Numbered from the stretch's first letter, positions 17,569 to 26,449 are shown. The stretch is 64,000 bases of DNA from CAWEPK01 sp963835595 (GCA_963835595.1 CAWIGL010000002.1:1550001-1614000); one strand, 5' to 3'. The notes: generated by a model not told the origin, from the letters alone. Numbers and translations: made by a program.

Positions 17569-19389
17569 GTGGTTCACGGTGTGATAATGCAAAATAAAGG
17601 ACCGCCCGAAGGCCCGCGCCATGCCCGGTCCGCCCCCGGCGTTACCCTTGCGCCCGCCAAGCTCTCTTCAGCCCTGGCTGCGTCCCTTAGCGCCTACTAC
17701 GCCCTGGTTGAGGGCGCAGGCGCAGATTACTCAGATATGCGCTTACGGCGATGGGCGGGCGAGTGCGCAATCAAGGTATATGTGGCTAAGAAGGGCGGCG
17801 CGACTATCGCCCGCATCGTCTACGACCCCCGCTCCAGCACGATAGAGGAGGTCCTTGCAGTCGATCCAGGGCAGGCGGGGGCCTGTCTGCCCCAGGTAAT
17901 CGACGCCCTTATCGCGAAAGAGAGCCTTGTCGCCGCGGAGGTCCTTGAGGCGGATAAGCGAAAAGTCCGCTGGATGGTCGCATACGGCTTCCGGCCGACC
18001 CGCTCTTACGCGGCCGGTGGCCGCTCGTTTCTCAGGATGGACCTCTCGACCGCCGTATATCTTGCGCGCGCAGGGGGCGGCCCGCCCGCCAGGCCGTACC
18101 GCAGGAAGGAGCGGGTCGCCATCGAGCGCATCCCGGACGGGCAGACGGAGGCAGGGATCGCCGCCGCGCTGGGCCGTCTCATAGGCCGGCTCGGCGGCGT
18201 CGGCCGCTTCGTCAAACCTGGCGCGCGCGTAGTGATAAAGCCGAACGTCGTCGCAGACCACGGGATGAAAGACGGCGTCTACACGGGCGGCGTCGTCACC
18301 GATATAAGGCTCTTAAGGGCGCTCATCGACCTGCTCCTGCCCGTTGCCGGCGAGATAGCCGTTGCGGAAGGCTCGTCGATCAACCGGAGCGAGACCGTCA
18401 GGATGTTCGCCCACTACGGATATGAAAGGCTCACGGAGGCAGACCCGAAGCGCGTCCGCCTCGTCGATCTCAACACGGACGCCCTCGTCGAGAAGCAGGT
18501 CCCTTACGGTAAGCGGATGGCGTCGCGAAAGGTCCCCGTCACAATCGATGAGGCCGATTTCATCATCAGCGTCCCCGTGATGAAGATCCATTTCGCCGCC
18601 GCCGTCTCCCTTGCAGTCAAGAACCTGCAGGGCGCGATGCCGCCCCTCGAGAAGTACATGAGCCATTTCTTCGGTCTCTGGCAAAACCTGGTTAATATAC
18701 ACCATCTCGTAAAGCCTGGGCTGACGATCATCGACGGCATCACGGGGCAGGAGGATTTCGGCCCGGTCTCAGGCACGCCGAAGCCGATGAACGTCCTTAT
18801 AGGCGGCACTAACCCCATCGCCGTGGACGCGACCGCCATGCGCGTCATGGGGCTCGACCCTGCGTCGTCCCCCCCTGTGCTCCTTGCGCACCTTCAGGGC
18901 CTCGGCCCGATAGGGCGTGAGTCGATCGAGGTGGCGGGCGCCGCCATCGACGATGTCGCGAGTCCCTTCAAGCTGCCCCTGATCGATTTGCGAGGGGGCG
19001 CGGATTTTCGCATTCACGACGGACGCGCCTGTCCGGGCTGCCGGGGATACCTCCATTTCGTCCTGAACAAGCTGCGAAGGCCCGACCCCTCCTCCGGCGG
19101 GCGGCGCCTCATCGACCGGCCTTTTACGCCGAAGGTCAACGTCTTTCTCGGTCCCGACACGCCCGTCCCCATCGACCCGCTGCAGACGAACATCTTCATG
19201 GGCATCTGCCAGCAGCACCACGCCGCGGAAGGTGCCCACCTGCGCGGCTGCCCCCCGCACGCCGAGGTGATAATGAACGGCATATTCCGCCTTTTCCCCG
19301 ACGTGGCAAGGCCCAAGTACGCGGACGAGACGGAGGAGGCGAAGCTGGAGAAGATGCTCGACGAAGTCCTGGGGATGGAAGGCTGCTAA
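17569..19389 (+). CDS. GNAT-like domain fused to a DUF362 protein
   Basis: 606 residues. Residues ~25-165 resemble a small GNAT acetyltransferase (central VAAEVLEADKRKVRWMVAYGFRPTRSY and the closing FLRMDL). From ~185 to ~520 it is a DUF362 protein: GARVVIKPNVVADHG, EGSSINRSETVRMF, DEADFIISVPVMKIH and GINPIAVDATAMRVMG-like segments. DUF362 proteins are common in anaerobes, often with ferredoxin motifs; here the tail keeps CPGC and scattered Cys/His (GICQQHH, RGCPPH) instead of a clean [4Fe-4S] motif. The gene follows the methyltransferase directly, implying a joint role that is not known. GTG 17569 is used; ATG 17587 is an alternative. Confidence 0.75.
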   Translation: MVHGVIMQNKGPPEGPRHARSAPGVTLAPAKLSSALAASLSAYYALVEGAGADYSDMRLRRWAGECAIKVYVAKKGGATIARIVYDPRSSTIEEVLAVDPGQAGACLPQVIDALIAKESLVAAEVLEADKRKVRWMVAYGFRPTRSYAAGGRSFLRMDLSTAVYLARAGGGPPARPYRRKERVAIERIPDGQTEAGIAAALGRLIGRLGGVGRFVKPGARVVIKPNVVADHGMKDGVYTGGVVTDIRLLRALIDLLLPVAGEIAVAEGSSINRSETVRMFAHYGYERLTEADPKRVRLVDLNTDALVEKQVPYGKRMASRKVPVTIDEADFIISVPVMKIHFAAAVSLAVKNLQGAMPPLEKYMSHFFGLWQNLVNIHHLVKPGLTIIDGITGQEDFGPVSGTPKPMNVLIGGTNPIAVDATAMRVMGLDPASSPPVLLAHLQGLGPIGRESIEVAGAAIDDVASPFKLPLIDLRGGADFRIHDGRACPGCRGYLHFVLNKLRRPDPSSGGRRLIDRPFTPKVNVFLGPDTPVPIDPLQTNIFMGICQQHHAAEGAHLRGCPPHAEVIMNGIFRLFPDVARPKYADETEEAKLEKMLDEVLGMEGC

Positions 19390-19439
19390 AGGCGGTAGGG
19401 CTACGGGCGGCTGTTGGGAGAACAAAGGCGAAAAGCGAA

Positions 19440-19651
19440 AAGCAAATGCGGAGTACTCCCTGCGGCCGGACTCGCGCCTCTGGCGTACCACCCGCATGCA
19501 CGCTGGCGCCTTTTCAGCATGCTCCTTACCGTGCGGGTGCCCGGCAAACCGACTTTGAACTGATAGGGCGGGGCGGCGCCCTGCTCGACGTGTGGCCTCC
19601 GATGTACTTCAGTACGATCTCCGGCCGACACGCCTCACAGTGCATCCACAC
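19440..19651 (+). repeat. Dispersed repeat family 1, left part of a copy split by an IS
   Basis: Contains all 5' landmarks: GGACTCGCG, CCGCATGCACGCTGGCGCC, ACCGACTTTGAACTGATAGG, GGCCTCCGATGTAC...GTACGATCTCCGGCC and CTCACAGTGCATCCACAC. It stops at the IS1182 left end; the rest of the copy resumes after the IS at 21296. Intergenic 19390-19440 shows nothing else. Confidence 0.85.
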
Positions 19652-21295
19652 GGGCCTGTTGCCCAAGTCCTCCTCCCCCTTGCGGGGATAATATCTGTTT
19701 TCTGTAATTAATGGCTTTATTTGCATACATTATACTGGTAATTCCCGGAGGGGTGTGATAGACTTAACAAGTCTGCAAGACAAGGAGATCCTCCATATGA
19801 TGGGTTACCAGCCGCCCCCCGACGACCCCCTCTTTTCTTACCATGTCCAGTTAGAGACCAGGGTCCGCAAGGATCATATCCTGCGTCGTATAAAGCAGGC
19901 GGTAGACTTCAGCTTCATCTACAACAAGGTGTCCTCCGCATACGGAGCAAGCGGCAACGTCTCCGTCCCTCCCCCGGTCATCTTAAAGCTCATGCTTCTT
20001 CTGGTCCTCTATAATGTCCGCTCCGAGAGGGAGCTTATGGAGACCCTTCCCGAGAGGCTGGATTGGCTCTGGTTCTTAGACTACAACATAGAAACGCCCA
20101 TTCCCGACCACAGCGTTCTCTCCAAGGCAAGGAAGCGTTGGGGAGAAGAGGCCTTCAAGCATTTCTTCCGGGCAATAGTGAGCCGGTGCGTCGAGGCCGG
20201 CCTTGTGAGAGGAGATAAGATATTCGTCGATTCGAGTCTGATCCGGGCGGACGCATCGAGGGACTCCCTTACGACCCGCCTCAACCTGGCCTATAACGAG
20301 ATGGAGAAGAGGCTGGAAGGGGATCCCCGCTTTTCCGTCAACGACCGGCGCGTCTCATCCACCGACCCGGACGCCTCGGTCGTGCGTTGGGGAGACCTCC
20401 GGTACAAGACGCACCGGGCAGTGGATGAAGCCCATGAGGTTATCACCGCAGTAGAGGCTACAACGGGCATTGTGGACGACGGGGTTAAGCTCGCCGACCT
20501 CATCGACGCCCATGAGGCAAATACGGACATGAAGGCGACCACGGTAGTCGCCGATTCCAAGTACGGGACGGTGGACAACTTCCTCGCCTGCCACGACAGA
20601 AAGGTGACGGCTCATATAAAGCCCCTTGCCGACAGGATAGTCCCATACCGAAACGACATCTTCCCTCAAGGACGGTTTATCTACGACGCCGCCTCCGACG
20701 CCTTTACCTGCCCTGCGGGAAAGGCAATGAAGCGGAAGGCCGGGATAGGGGACTGGATTATCTATGTCGCCGGGACGGATGTATGCCTTGCTTGCAGCCT
20801 CAAGGAACAGTGCACGAAGGCCAAGACGGGCAGGGCGGTCCGCAGGCATGTCCGCCAGGACGCGCTTGCCATGATGTACGCCCACGGCAGGTCAAAAGCT
20901 GCAAAAAGGAACTTAAGGATCAGGCAGCATCTTATGGAAAGGAGCTTCGCCCAGGGGGTCCGCTTCGGGATGAAGAAGGCCCGATGGCGAAGGCTCTGGA
21001 GGGTGCAGATCCAGGAATACCTGATAGCGAGCGTGCAGAACATCCGCATCCTCCTCAATGCGACGAAGGACAGGTTCAGAGGGATAGCAAACAAGGCCAA
21101 GAACCAGGGCCTTGCCGGCTGCCTGGCCGCTCTTAATCATGCAAGACTGCATCTTTGCCTTCCGATAGGGCTCCTTCCGCTCCGTGCGGGCCGCCTTTGC
21201 TTCTTCATCCCCGGCGCATAGGCGCGGAAGGCAAAGGCCCCTTGGGGAGGGACCCCCGGCGGTTCGCTCATGGGGGTGAGTCGGGCAACAGGCCC
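19652..21295 (+). mobile_element. IS1182-family insertion sequence, complete, with 4-bp target duplication
   Basis: 1644 bp. The ends are the perfect inverted repeat GGGCCTGTTGCCC (19652-19664 and the reverse complement at 21283-21295), with imperfect similarity extending inward. ACAC is duplicated directly outside (19648-19651 and 21296-21299). One transposase gene fills the interior. Removing the IS and one ACAC rebuilds a continuous repeat family 1 copy that aligns with the uninterrupted one near 49.7 kb, which confirms the boundaries. Confidence 0.9.
19755..21221 (+). CDS. IS1182-family transposase
   Basis: 488 residues, intact. N-terminal helix-turn-helix region (DHILRRIKQAVDFSFIYNKV... 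GNVSVPPPVILKLMLLL) followed by the DDE domain: first Asp in KIFVDSSLIRADAS, second in TTVVADSKYGT, plus the cysteine-containing insert (CPAGKAM... CLACSLKEQC) typical of IS1182/IS1380-like enzymes. GTG 19755 follows a GGAGGGG ribosome site. No frameshift, so the element may be active. Confidence 0.93.
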   Translation: MIDLTSLQDKEILHMMGYQPPPDDPLFSYHVQLETRVRKDHILRRIKQAVDFSFIYNKVSSAYGASGNVSVPPPVILKLMLLLVLYNVRSERELMETLPERLDWLWFLDYNIETPIPDHSVLSKARKRWGEEAFKHFFRAIVSRCVEAGLVRGDKIFVDSSLIRADASRDSLTTRLNLAYNEMEKRLEGDPRFSVNDRRVSSTDPDASVVRWGDLRYKTHRAVDEAHEVITAVEATTGIVDDGVKLADLIDAHEANTDMKATTVVADSKYGTVDNFLACHDRKVTAHIKPLADRIVPYRNDIFPQGRFIYDAASDAFTCPAGKAMKRKAGIGDWIIYVAGTDVCLACSLKEQCTKAKTGRAVRRHVRQDALAMMYAHGRSKAAKRNLRIRQHLMERSFAQGVRFGMKKARWRRLWRVQIQEYLIASVQNIRILLNATKDRFRGIANKAKNQGLAGCLAALNHARLHLCLPIGLLPLRAGRLCFFIPGA

Positions 21296-21386
21296 ACACC
21301 TCCCGATTCCTTGAGGCGCTCCTCCAAACCGCTGCCGCCGCTAACGGAATAAAGAGCATATTATAAGGCGGCGGCAAGAGCGGGCT
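21296..21386 (+). repeat. Dispersed repeat family 1, right part of the IS-split copy
   Basis: Continues the copy interrupted at 19651: CTCCCGATTCCTTGAGGCGCTCCTCC, then CCGCCGCTAACGGAATAAAGAGC, TTATAAGGCGGCGGCAAGAGCGGG and CTGTAC. These blocks match the reverse complement of 49600-49680. 21387-21558 is AT-rich with no feature that I can identify. Confidence 0.85.
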
Positions 21387-22497
21387 GTACTAGATATATA
21401 GTTTACTGGTGACACGCAATAATCCGGCTAAAGGCGCAACATTGCATATGTCGCATTTCCCCGGAGTACACTTACCTCTGCACAACAGATCAGCAGCGTG
21501 AAGAACCCTTCTCCAGAGTGGAATAGTGAGCCGGTAGATAAATCACAATGTTCTATTTCTAATCAGCCGAGGAGACCAATTTATATCGTGTGGCCAATTT
21601 CGCTGCGAATTCTCTGATGTGAGGCCATTCAGAATTTTGTAAATCTTCTAAGTAGTCAGGATAGGCTCTAGACATTTCTAGAGGTATTTTGGCGACTAAA
21701 TCTTCTTGTATGCATTCGATTGCCAAAGCCATTCTATCGCAATCTTTTACTAAAGAAGAGGCACTATCTTTTTCCTTGTCGGAGACGTCCTCAAGCAGAT
21801 GATTCTTATCTATATACTTAGAGAGGTTGGAACTAGCACCAATAAGTTTTTTTATTGGATTCCTGGCCAATGCATCTTCTATGGCGGTCCAGAGGTCTTT
21901 CACAGTAGGATATTCTCTCTTAATAATGTCTTTAACGGGGGTAATAATATCCCCTGTTAATGCTTCAGGGACATCATGAAAGAGAGCTCTTTGAAGCGCT
22001 TCAATACCAAAATCATCATTTTTTTCATGCATCCATGTAAACATTAATGTTAATAGGGTTACGACATACGTATGGGAGAGGACGTTACTTTCTATAGACC
22101 GATTAATTCTATTCCAACGTCTAAGGTATTTTAAATTCCTTATTGCTTTAATGTATCCGGGAATTTTATCTACCTCTAAATCACCTGTTTTTCCAGGCTT
22201 ATCATATCGGACAAAAGCATCGTCAAGCGCCTTCATCCAAGAATCGCTTTTGCAGAACTCAGCAATGTCCTCTTTTATCTCGTTAATGTACCCTTCGTAA
22301 TATTCGAGGTACACGGTTGCGTTTGTTTCACATTCGTGTAAAGCAGTTCTACGTTGAACATATTTGATCAAAGATTGGATTCGGGTGTCACTACTTATGA
22401 CAAGGTATTGCTTTACTTGCGGGCGTATCATTCTAGGGAATAAGGGCAGAGTGTCTTTCAATGCTGTTGCTCGAACCTTGTCCCGCCATGGTTCTAA

Positions 22498-23385
22498 GAG
22501 CTTATCCGTAATTAACTTGATTTAAATTCATAGCCATACTACACTTTAGCGAGGAGGTGGGTATGGCAAAGATCCGCTCATGGGAAGTGTCCGACGAGTT
22601 CTGGAAACGTGTCGCACCTTTTATTCCGAAACGGGAGCGAGAATCTGGTAAGGCATTCAAAAGGAAGCCCGGCGGCGGCCGTAAAGCTATGTCCCAGCGG
22701 CGCGTATTCGAAGGCATCGTCTTTGTGCTGAGAACCGGATGCCAGTGGAAGTCACTGCCCAGAGAACGGTTCGGAAGCGCAAGCTCCATACACAAGTACT
22801 TCCGGCAATGGCTGAAGGGAGGTTTCTTCCTTGCCCTCTGGCGCGCCGGTCTCGCCGAGTACGATGATATGGAGGGGATCGCCTGGAAGTGGCAGAGCAT
22901 GGATGGGGCCATCATCAAAGCGCCTCTGGCGCAAGAGGCAGCCGGTCCGAACCCGACAGACAGGGGGAAAAAAAGGAAGCAAGAGACACCTCCTGGTGGA
23001 CGGACGTGGCGTCCCGCTGTCGCTGATCGTAACAGGGGCCAATCGACATGACGCAAGCCAGCTTACCGCAGTGCTCGATGCCGTCGTTATTCCCCTTCCG
23101 AAGAGACAACGATTCTTATACGCAGATAAGGGATACGATGGCGAACAGGCTCGCGAGCAGATCCGCATCAGGGGCTACGCTCCGAGGGTCTCACGAAAGA
23201 AGCGTAAACGCGGGCGTCCTCCCAAGAACCGGCGTTGGGTTGTGGAAGCGGCGCACTCCTGGTTCAACAGGTTTCGTAAGCTTCTGGTCAGATATGAGAA
23301 GATGTCCGAAAGCTACGAAGCTCTTGTTCATCTCGCGGCTGCGATTATTTGCTGGAGGAAGGTTGTTGCTATTTACGGATAAGTC
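22498..23385 (+). mobile_element. IS5-family (IS427-group-like) insertion sequence with CTAA target duplication
   Basis: 888 bp. Terminal inverted repeats share CTTATCCGTAA (22501-22511, reverse complement at 23373-23383). CTAA lies directly outside both ends (22494-22497 and 23386-23389). Excision of the element plus one CTAA restores the reading frame of the host HD gene, which fixes the boundaries to the base. The inserted gene is oriented against the host gene. Confidence 0.9.
22557..23382 (+). CDS. IS5/IS427-type transposase in two overlapping frames
   Basis: Frame A (22557-23051) encodes the N-terminal domain (WEVSDEFWKRVAPFIP... RTGCQWKSLP, SMDGAIIKAP with the first catalytic Asp). 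Frame B continues GSKRHLLVDGRGVPLSLIVTGANRHDASQL (second Asp) to the third acidic residue in WVVEAAHSWFNRFRKLLVRYEK. The switch falls at five G plus seven A (22963-22974). IS427-group elements often use programmed frameshifting at A-runs, so this may be natural, although the window also has homopolymer indels. ATG 22557 or 22563; ribosome site GAGGAGG. Confidence 0.88.
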
Positions 23386-23731
23386 CTAAATCGCGGTCAT
23401 CAAGGATCTTGTCGAGGGCACGTTTAAATTTATATGATATATCCGACAAGAAACGTTTTGTCAGGGGTTTAAGTGTTTCATAAGCAACGTAGTCAAATGC
23501 CAACTTTTTGAATTCTGATGATTTCTTGATTACCTCGCAGAGTAAGGCAAAACCGATATGTGTAGAATATGCAACGTTCTCTGCTTCTACCCACGTTTCT
23601 ACGCGTGGCAGAAAATTCCATCTTTGTATCGTAAATAAAGATGTGATGGCATCGACAAGGGTATCTTTCATCTTCGCCTCCAGGCTGAAAATAAATGATC
23701 AATCCGTGCCGGCAGATATCAAATAAGAATA

Positions 23732-24691
23732 CTATATTGTTTCTAATATAGTAAACAATGGAGAATCGTGTCTTAAATTGCAGAAAGACTGAGGAGGTCT
23801 AAAAGAAGACATATATTTATTTCTAATGGAATCTAAGGACAATGTTTTTGATAGGGTCTTAACATTGTCAAGTTCAATGGCATAACCGTTATTCATCCCA
23901 TTGAAATAAGTAAAATAATCTTCTTCAGATACTCCCCCGATAGGACAGAACCGTTCCCATAAATCATTTACAGCGGAATAATGCACTTTAGACAATATCG
24001 ATGAAAACATAATGCATCTGACGGGAGAAGAGACATAGAAGTATGCTAATGCCCCCTCCATATTTCCTGAAAAACGACGACGAAATTCAACTCGTTTTTT
24101 TCCCTTAATGACTAAGTCTGCAAATTGTGGTTTAAGCGAAAATAATAGGGTGGGATGCTGCCCGAAGTTGTTATTATTTTCGGAATGTGTCAGCTCACGT
24201 ATCGAACTAGTCAACCAATTGGAAACAGAGCAAGTATATATATGCTCATCCACACCATGAGAATATCGGTTCCGAACACTGGCGATATTACGAAATCCAA
24301 ATGATTCAAAGAATTGCGCTACGCTCGACTCGGCCGCTTCACTAACAGTAACCCTGATATCCTTAGTAGATTCATCAACTATGTGGCGCAAGCCTTCAAA
24401 TAATAGGGTCTTGCCTAATCCATTCTTTTTCATATCACTTTCTAGCCTAAGAGTACATATCTTAGAGTTAGTACCCTTTTTGCCAATAAAAAGGCCTTTA
24501 ATAAGATCCTCTTTTTTCAAAACATAGATCACTCTGGTGCCTTCGAGAACGCCGGGCAACACCTTCTTCTTCCACCAAATATCAATATCCGGGTACAAAT
24601 GAGTGCTTTCCAGCAGAAATTCGAAAATAAAGGGATAATCATCGAAGGTCGCAGGCTGGATAGAAATGCCTTTGATCATTTGCTTTTGCAT
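23732..24691 (-). CDS. GNAT acetyltransferase-ASCH domain fusion
   Basis: 319 residues, AT-rich. Residues ~1-165 form a GNAT domain (acetyl-CoA-binding region around LRLESDMKKNGLGKTLLFEGLRHI and the SFGFRN end). From ~180 the protein is an ASCH/PUA-like domain (LLFSLKPQFADLVIKGKKRVEFRRRF is the characteristic ASCH opening). ASCH domains are related to PUA RNA-binding folds, and some hydrolyse N4-acetylcytidine. It lies upstream of, and on the same strand as, the IS-broken HD gene (60 bases apart), so both probably came as one acquired unit. Function unproven. Confidence 0.75.
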   Translation of the reverse strand: MQKQMIKGISIQPATFDDYPFIFEFLLESTHLYPDIDIWWKKKVLPGVLEGTRVIYVLKKEDLIKGLFIGKKGTNSKICTLRLESDMKKNGLGKTLLFEGLRHIVDESTKDIRVTVSEAAESSVAQFFESFGFRNIASVRNRYSHGVDEHIYTCSVSNWLTSSIRELTHSENNNNFGQHPTLLFSLKPQFADLVIKGKKRVEFRRRFSGNMEGALAYFYVSSPVRCIMFSSILSKVHYSAVNDLWERFCPIGGVSEEDYFTYFNGMNNGYAIELDNVKTLSKTLSLDSIRNKYMSSFRPPQSFCNLRHDSPLFTILETI

Positions 24692-25215
24692 GAGTTAAAG
24701 ATAGGATAGGTGATTTTGCATGTCAAGCGAAATATGCCGTTCCCGTGGTGATCCTGACGTCCTCGAATGAAGAACGGGATAGAATAGAGGGCTACAGACT
24801 GGGGCGAATAGTTTCCCCGTAAAGCCGGTTGAATTTGCCGACTTCGCCAGAGCGGTTACCGAGGTAGGCCGCTACCGGGTGCTGATGAACAAACCTCCTT
24901 ATTGATCTGTCCTCTTCTTTTGTTGGTAAGCCGCGGCAGAAACGAAGCCTCGTACTGCTTGGTATCCGCAATAATATAATTGCTTTTCCTGTGGCGATCG
25001 CTACTTTTGCCTGTTTGAAGGCGTGCTCGATTAGTGTAAGTGCACCAGGCAATCTTTGCCGGGTACCAGAAAGTGAATAGTTCGAGCCAGACCGATGGCC
25101 CGAGATGAGAGGGAACCCACTCAACTCGCTATGCTTCCGCCTGAGGGTGACAACGAAAGGTAAAGATGCATGCGACCTTAGTCGGAAGTTGATATAAACA
25201 CATAAGAGGTTACCG

Positions 25216-25350
25216 GGCCGGCGGCCGGGAGATTTCCGATGGATTTTGCGTTGCTTTTCGAAGGCGCCCGACGAAACTGTACATTTGAAGTACGTTGAGG
25301 AGGCGCACCGAGAAAACGACGCGAAGGACGCGGAAGGATCCCGGCCGCCC
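25216..25350 (-). repeat. Dispersed palindromic repeat family 2, copy near rplC
   Basis: About 135 bp that folds on itself: the outer arms GGCCGGCGGCCGGGA and TCCCGGCCGCC, then GGATTTTGCG/CGACGCGAAGG, TTTTCGAAGGCGC/GGCGCACCGAGAA and the inner CTGTAC/GTACG. Similar in sequence, block by block, to 54490-54630. It ends 14 bases before the rplC -35 box. The remainder of 24692-25215 contains no gene that I recognise. Confidence 0.7.
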
Positions 25351-25363
25351 ACACTAGCGCTGC

Positions 25364-25391
25364 TTGACTTTGGCCGAGAATTGACTATACT
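25364..25391 (+). promoter_or_regulatory. rplC promoter
   Basis: TTGACT (25364-25369), a 16-base spacer and TATACT (25386-25391), followed by the ribosome site GGAGGTG and ATG 25412. A complete private promoter for a ribosomal protein gene that normally lies inside the S10 operon. Confidence 0.6.
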
Positions 25392-25411
25392 TATACCTTC
25401 GGAGGTGTAAG

Positions 25412-26056
25412 ATGGCCATCGGACTAATCGGCAAGAAGCTGGGCATGACGCAGATATTCGGGGAGAACGGCGTCATGGTCCCGGTCACGGTAGTGAAGAC
25501 CGGTCCCTGCCTGGTAGTACAGAAAAAGAGCGTAGAGAGCGACGGTTATAACGCCGTGCAGGTCGGCTTCGATCAGATCACCAAGACCTCCCGCGTCAAT
25601 AAGCCCCGCATGGGTCATTTCAATAAGGCGGGCGTCCCTCCGATGGTCAGGCTGAAGGAATTTCGGGTAGACGGGGAAGAGCTCAACGGGTACGGGGCCG
25701 GCAGCGAGGTGCCTATCGACCTCTTCAAGCCGGGCGATTTCGTCGATGTTACGGGCGTCTCCATCGGGAAGGGATACGCGGGCGTCATCAAGAGGCACAA
25801 GTTCTCCGGCGCCCCCGGCGGCCACGGGACGCACGAGTTTTTCAGGCACGGCGGCTCGATAGGCAACAACACGACCCCCGGCAGGACCTTGAAGGGCAGG
25901 AAGATGGCGGGCCATATGGGGGCCAGGAAGGTTACGGTCCAGAGCCTTAAGGTCATCGACGTGCGGGGGGACACGAACATCGTCATGATCCAGGGCGCCG
26001 TCCCCGGACATAGGAACGGCTACATTATCCTGAAAAAGGCGGTGAAGCGGGCGTAG
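25412..26056 (+). CDS. rplC: 50S ribosomal protein L3, stand-alone gene
   Basis: 214 residues, full length and in frame: IGLIGKKLGMTQIFGENG at the N-terminus, the long internal extension VIKRHKFSGAPGGHGTHEFFRHGGSIG that reaches the peptidyl-transferase centre, and GHMGARKVTVQSLKV near the end. L3 is essential for 50S assembly. Unusually it is not flanked by rpsJ or rplD; it has its own promoter and terminator, while the str operon starts 36 kb away. Either the S10 operon is broken up in this lineage or this is a second copy. Confidence 0.95.
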   Translation: MAIGLIGKKLGMTQIFGENGVMVPVTVVKTGPCLVVQKKSVESDGYNAVQVGFDQITKTSRVNKPRMGHFNKAGVPPMVRLKEFRVDGEELNGYGAGSEVPIDLFKPGDFVDVTGVSIGKGYAGVIKRHKFSGAPGGHGTHEFFRHGGSIGNNTTPGRTLKGRKMAGHMGARKVTVQSLKVIDVRGDTNIVMIQGAVPGHRNGYIILKKAVKRA

Positions 26057-26093
26057 CCGCAGGCCGAAAGGCGCCCGAAAGTCAGACTTTGCG

Positions 26094-26128
26094 ATCCCCT
26101 GTACCGGTCCAGTGCAGGGGATTTTTTT
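26094..26128 (+). terminator. Rho-independent terminator after rplC
   Basis: Stem ATCCCCTGTAC/GTGCAGGGGAT (26094-26104, 26112-26122, one G-U pair) with a 7-base loop, followed by seven T residues. It shows that rplC is monocistronic. Confidence 0.9.
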
Positions 26129-26221
26129 GGGCCGCGCGGCTCCTCCGTGTCCCTTTCTCACGTTCCTTCCGTATGCTACACTATGCTCGTGCCTGCTTTT
26201 TCAGATCGGGGAGGCTGCCCA

Positions 26222-26449
26222 TTGACCGCATGGAAGTTCCTCTGGTTCCTAGGGTTGTCCGAGCGTGACAAGTACGAGATCACGAGCTGGGCCTTCAGCT
26301 ATTTCATGAAGAGCAGCCTCACCATATCGGACGCAGTCTCCGAGGCGGTCAGAAAGGTAAAGCCGGGGAAGGTCGCAAAGGACGGCTCCCTCAGGCTCTC
26401 GAAGGCGGACCTCCGGGAGCTGCAGCTCCGGGTAAAGAACATGCTTTGA
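26222..26449 (+). CDS. Small hypothetical protein
   Basis: About 75 residues from a TTG at 26222, after the purine-rich GGGGAGG. Content: AWKFLWFLGLSERDKYEITSWAF, then a helical region and a basic, Lys/Arg- and Leu-rich C-terminus (LRLSKADLRELQLRVKNML). I do not recognise a family. The codon use is high-GC like its neighbours. A longer frame from 26147 lacks a ribosome site. Confidence 0.45.
   Translation: MTAWKFLWFLGLSERDKYEITSWAFSYFMKSSLTISDAVSEAVRKVKPGKVAKDGSLRLSKADLRELQLRVKNML

Larger units (their letters stand above)
21559..23671 (-). pseudogene. Double HD-domain (YfbR-like) hydrolase gene split by an IS5/IS427-type element
   Basis: Two minus-strand pieces, 23671-23390 and 22493-21559 (plus one CTAA), flank the IS. 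Joining them gives 2113-892 = 1221 bases, exactly 407 codons, and the junction reads LDDRDLEPWRDKVRAT without a stop. The rebuilt protein (406 residues) holds two YfbR-like HD regions: one N-terminal (RWNFLPRVETWVEAENVAYSTHIGF) and one central (RNLKYLRRWN... NVLSHTYVV, then ALFHDVPEALTGD). YfbR-type enzymes dephosphorylate deoxynucleoside monophosphates. The C-terminal piece has its own ATG (22461) and keeps one HD core, so a truncated 300-residue product is possible. AT-rich compared with surroundings. Confidence 0.85.

Noticed and set aside
19446..19691. An 81-codon open frame within repeat family 1 (similar ones near 46965 and 49622)
   Set aside because: The copies differ without respect for codon position, have no ribosome site and match no family.
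24792..25352. A 186-codon minus-strand frame between the GNAT-ASCH gene and rplC
   Set aside because: It runs through the palindromic repeat, has mixed low-complexity composition and no ribosome site.
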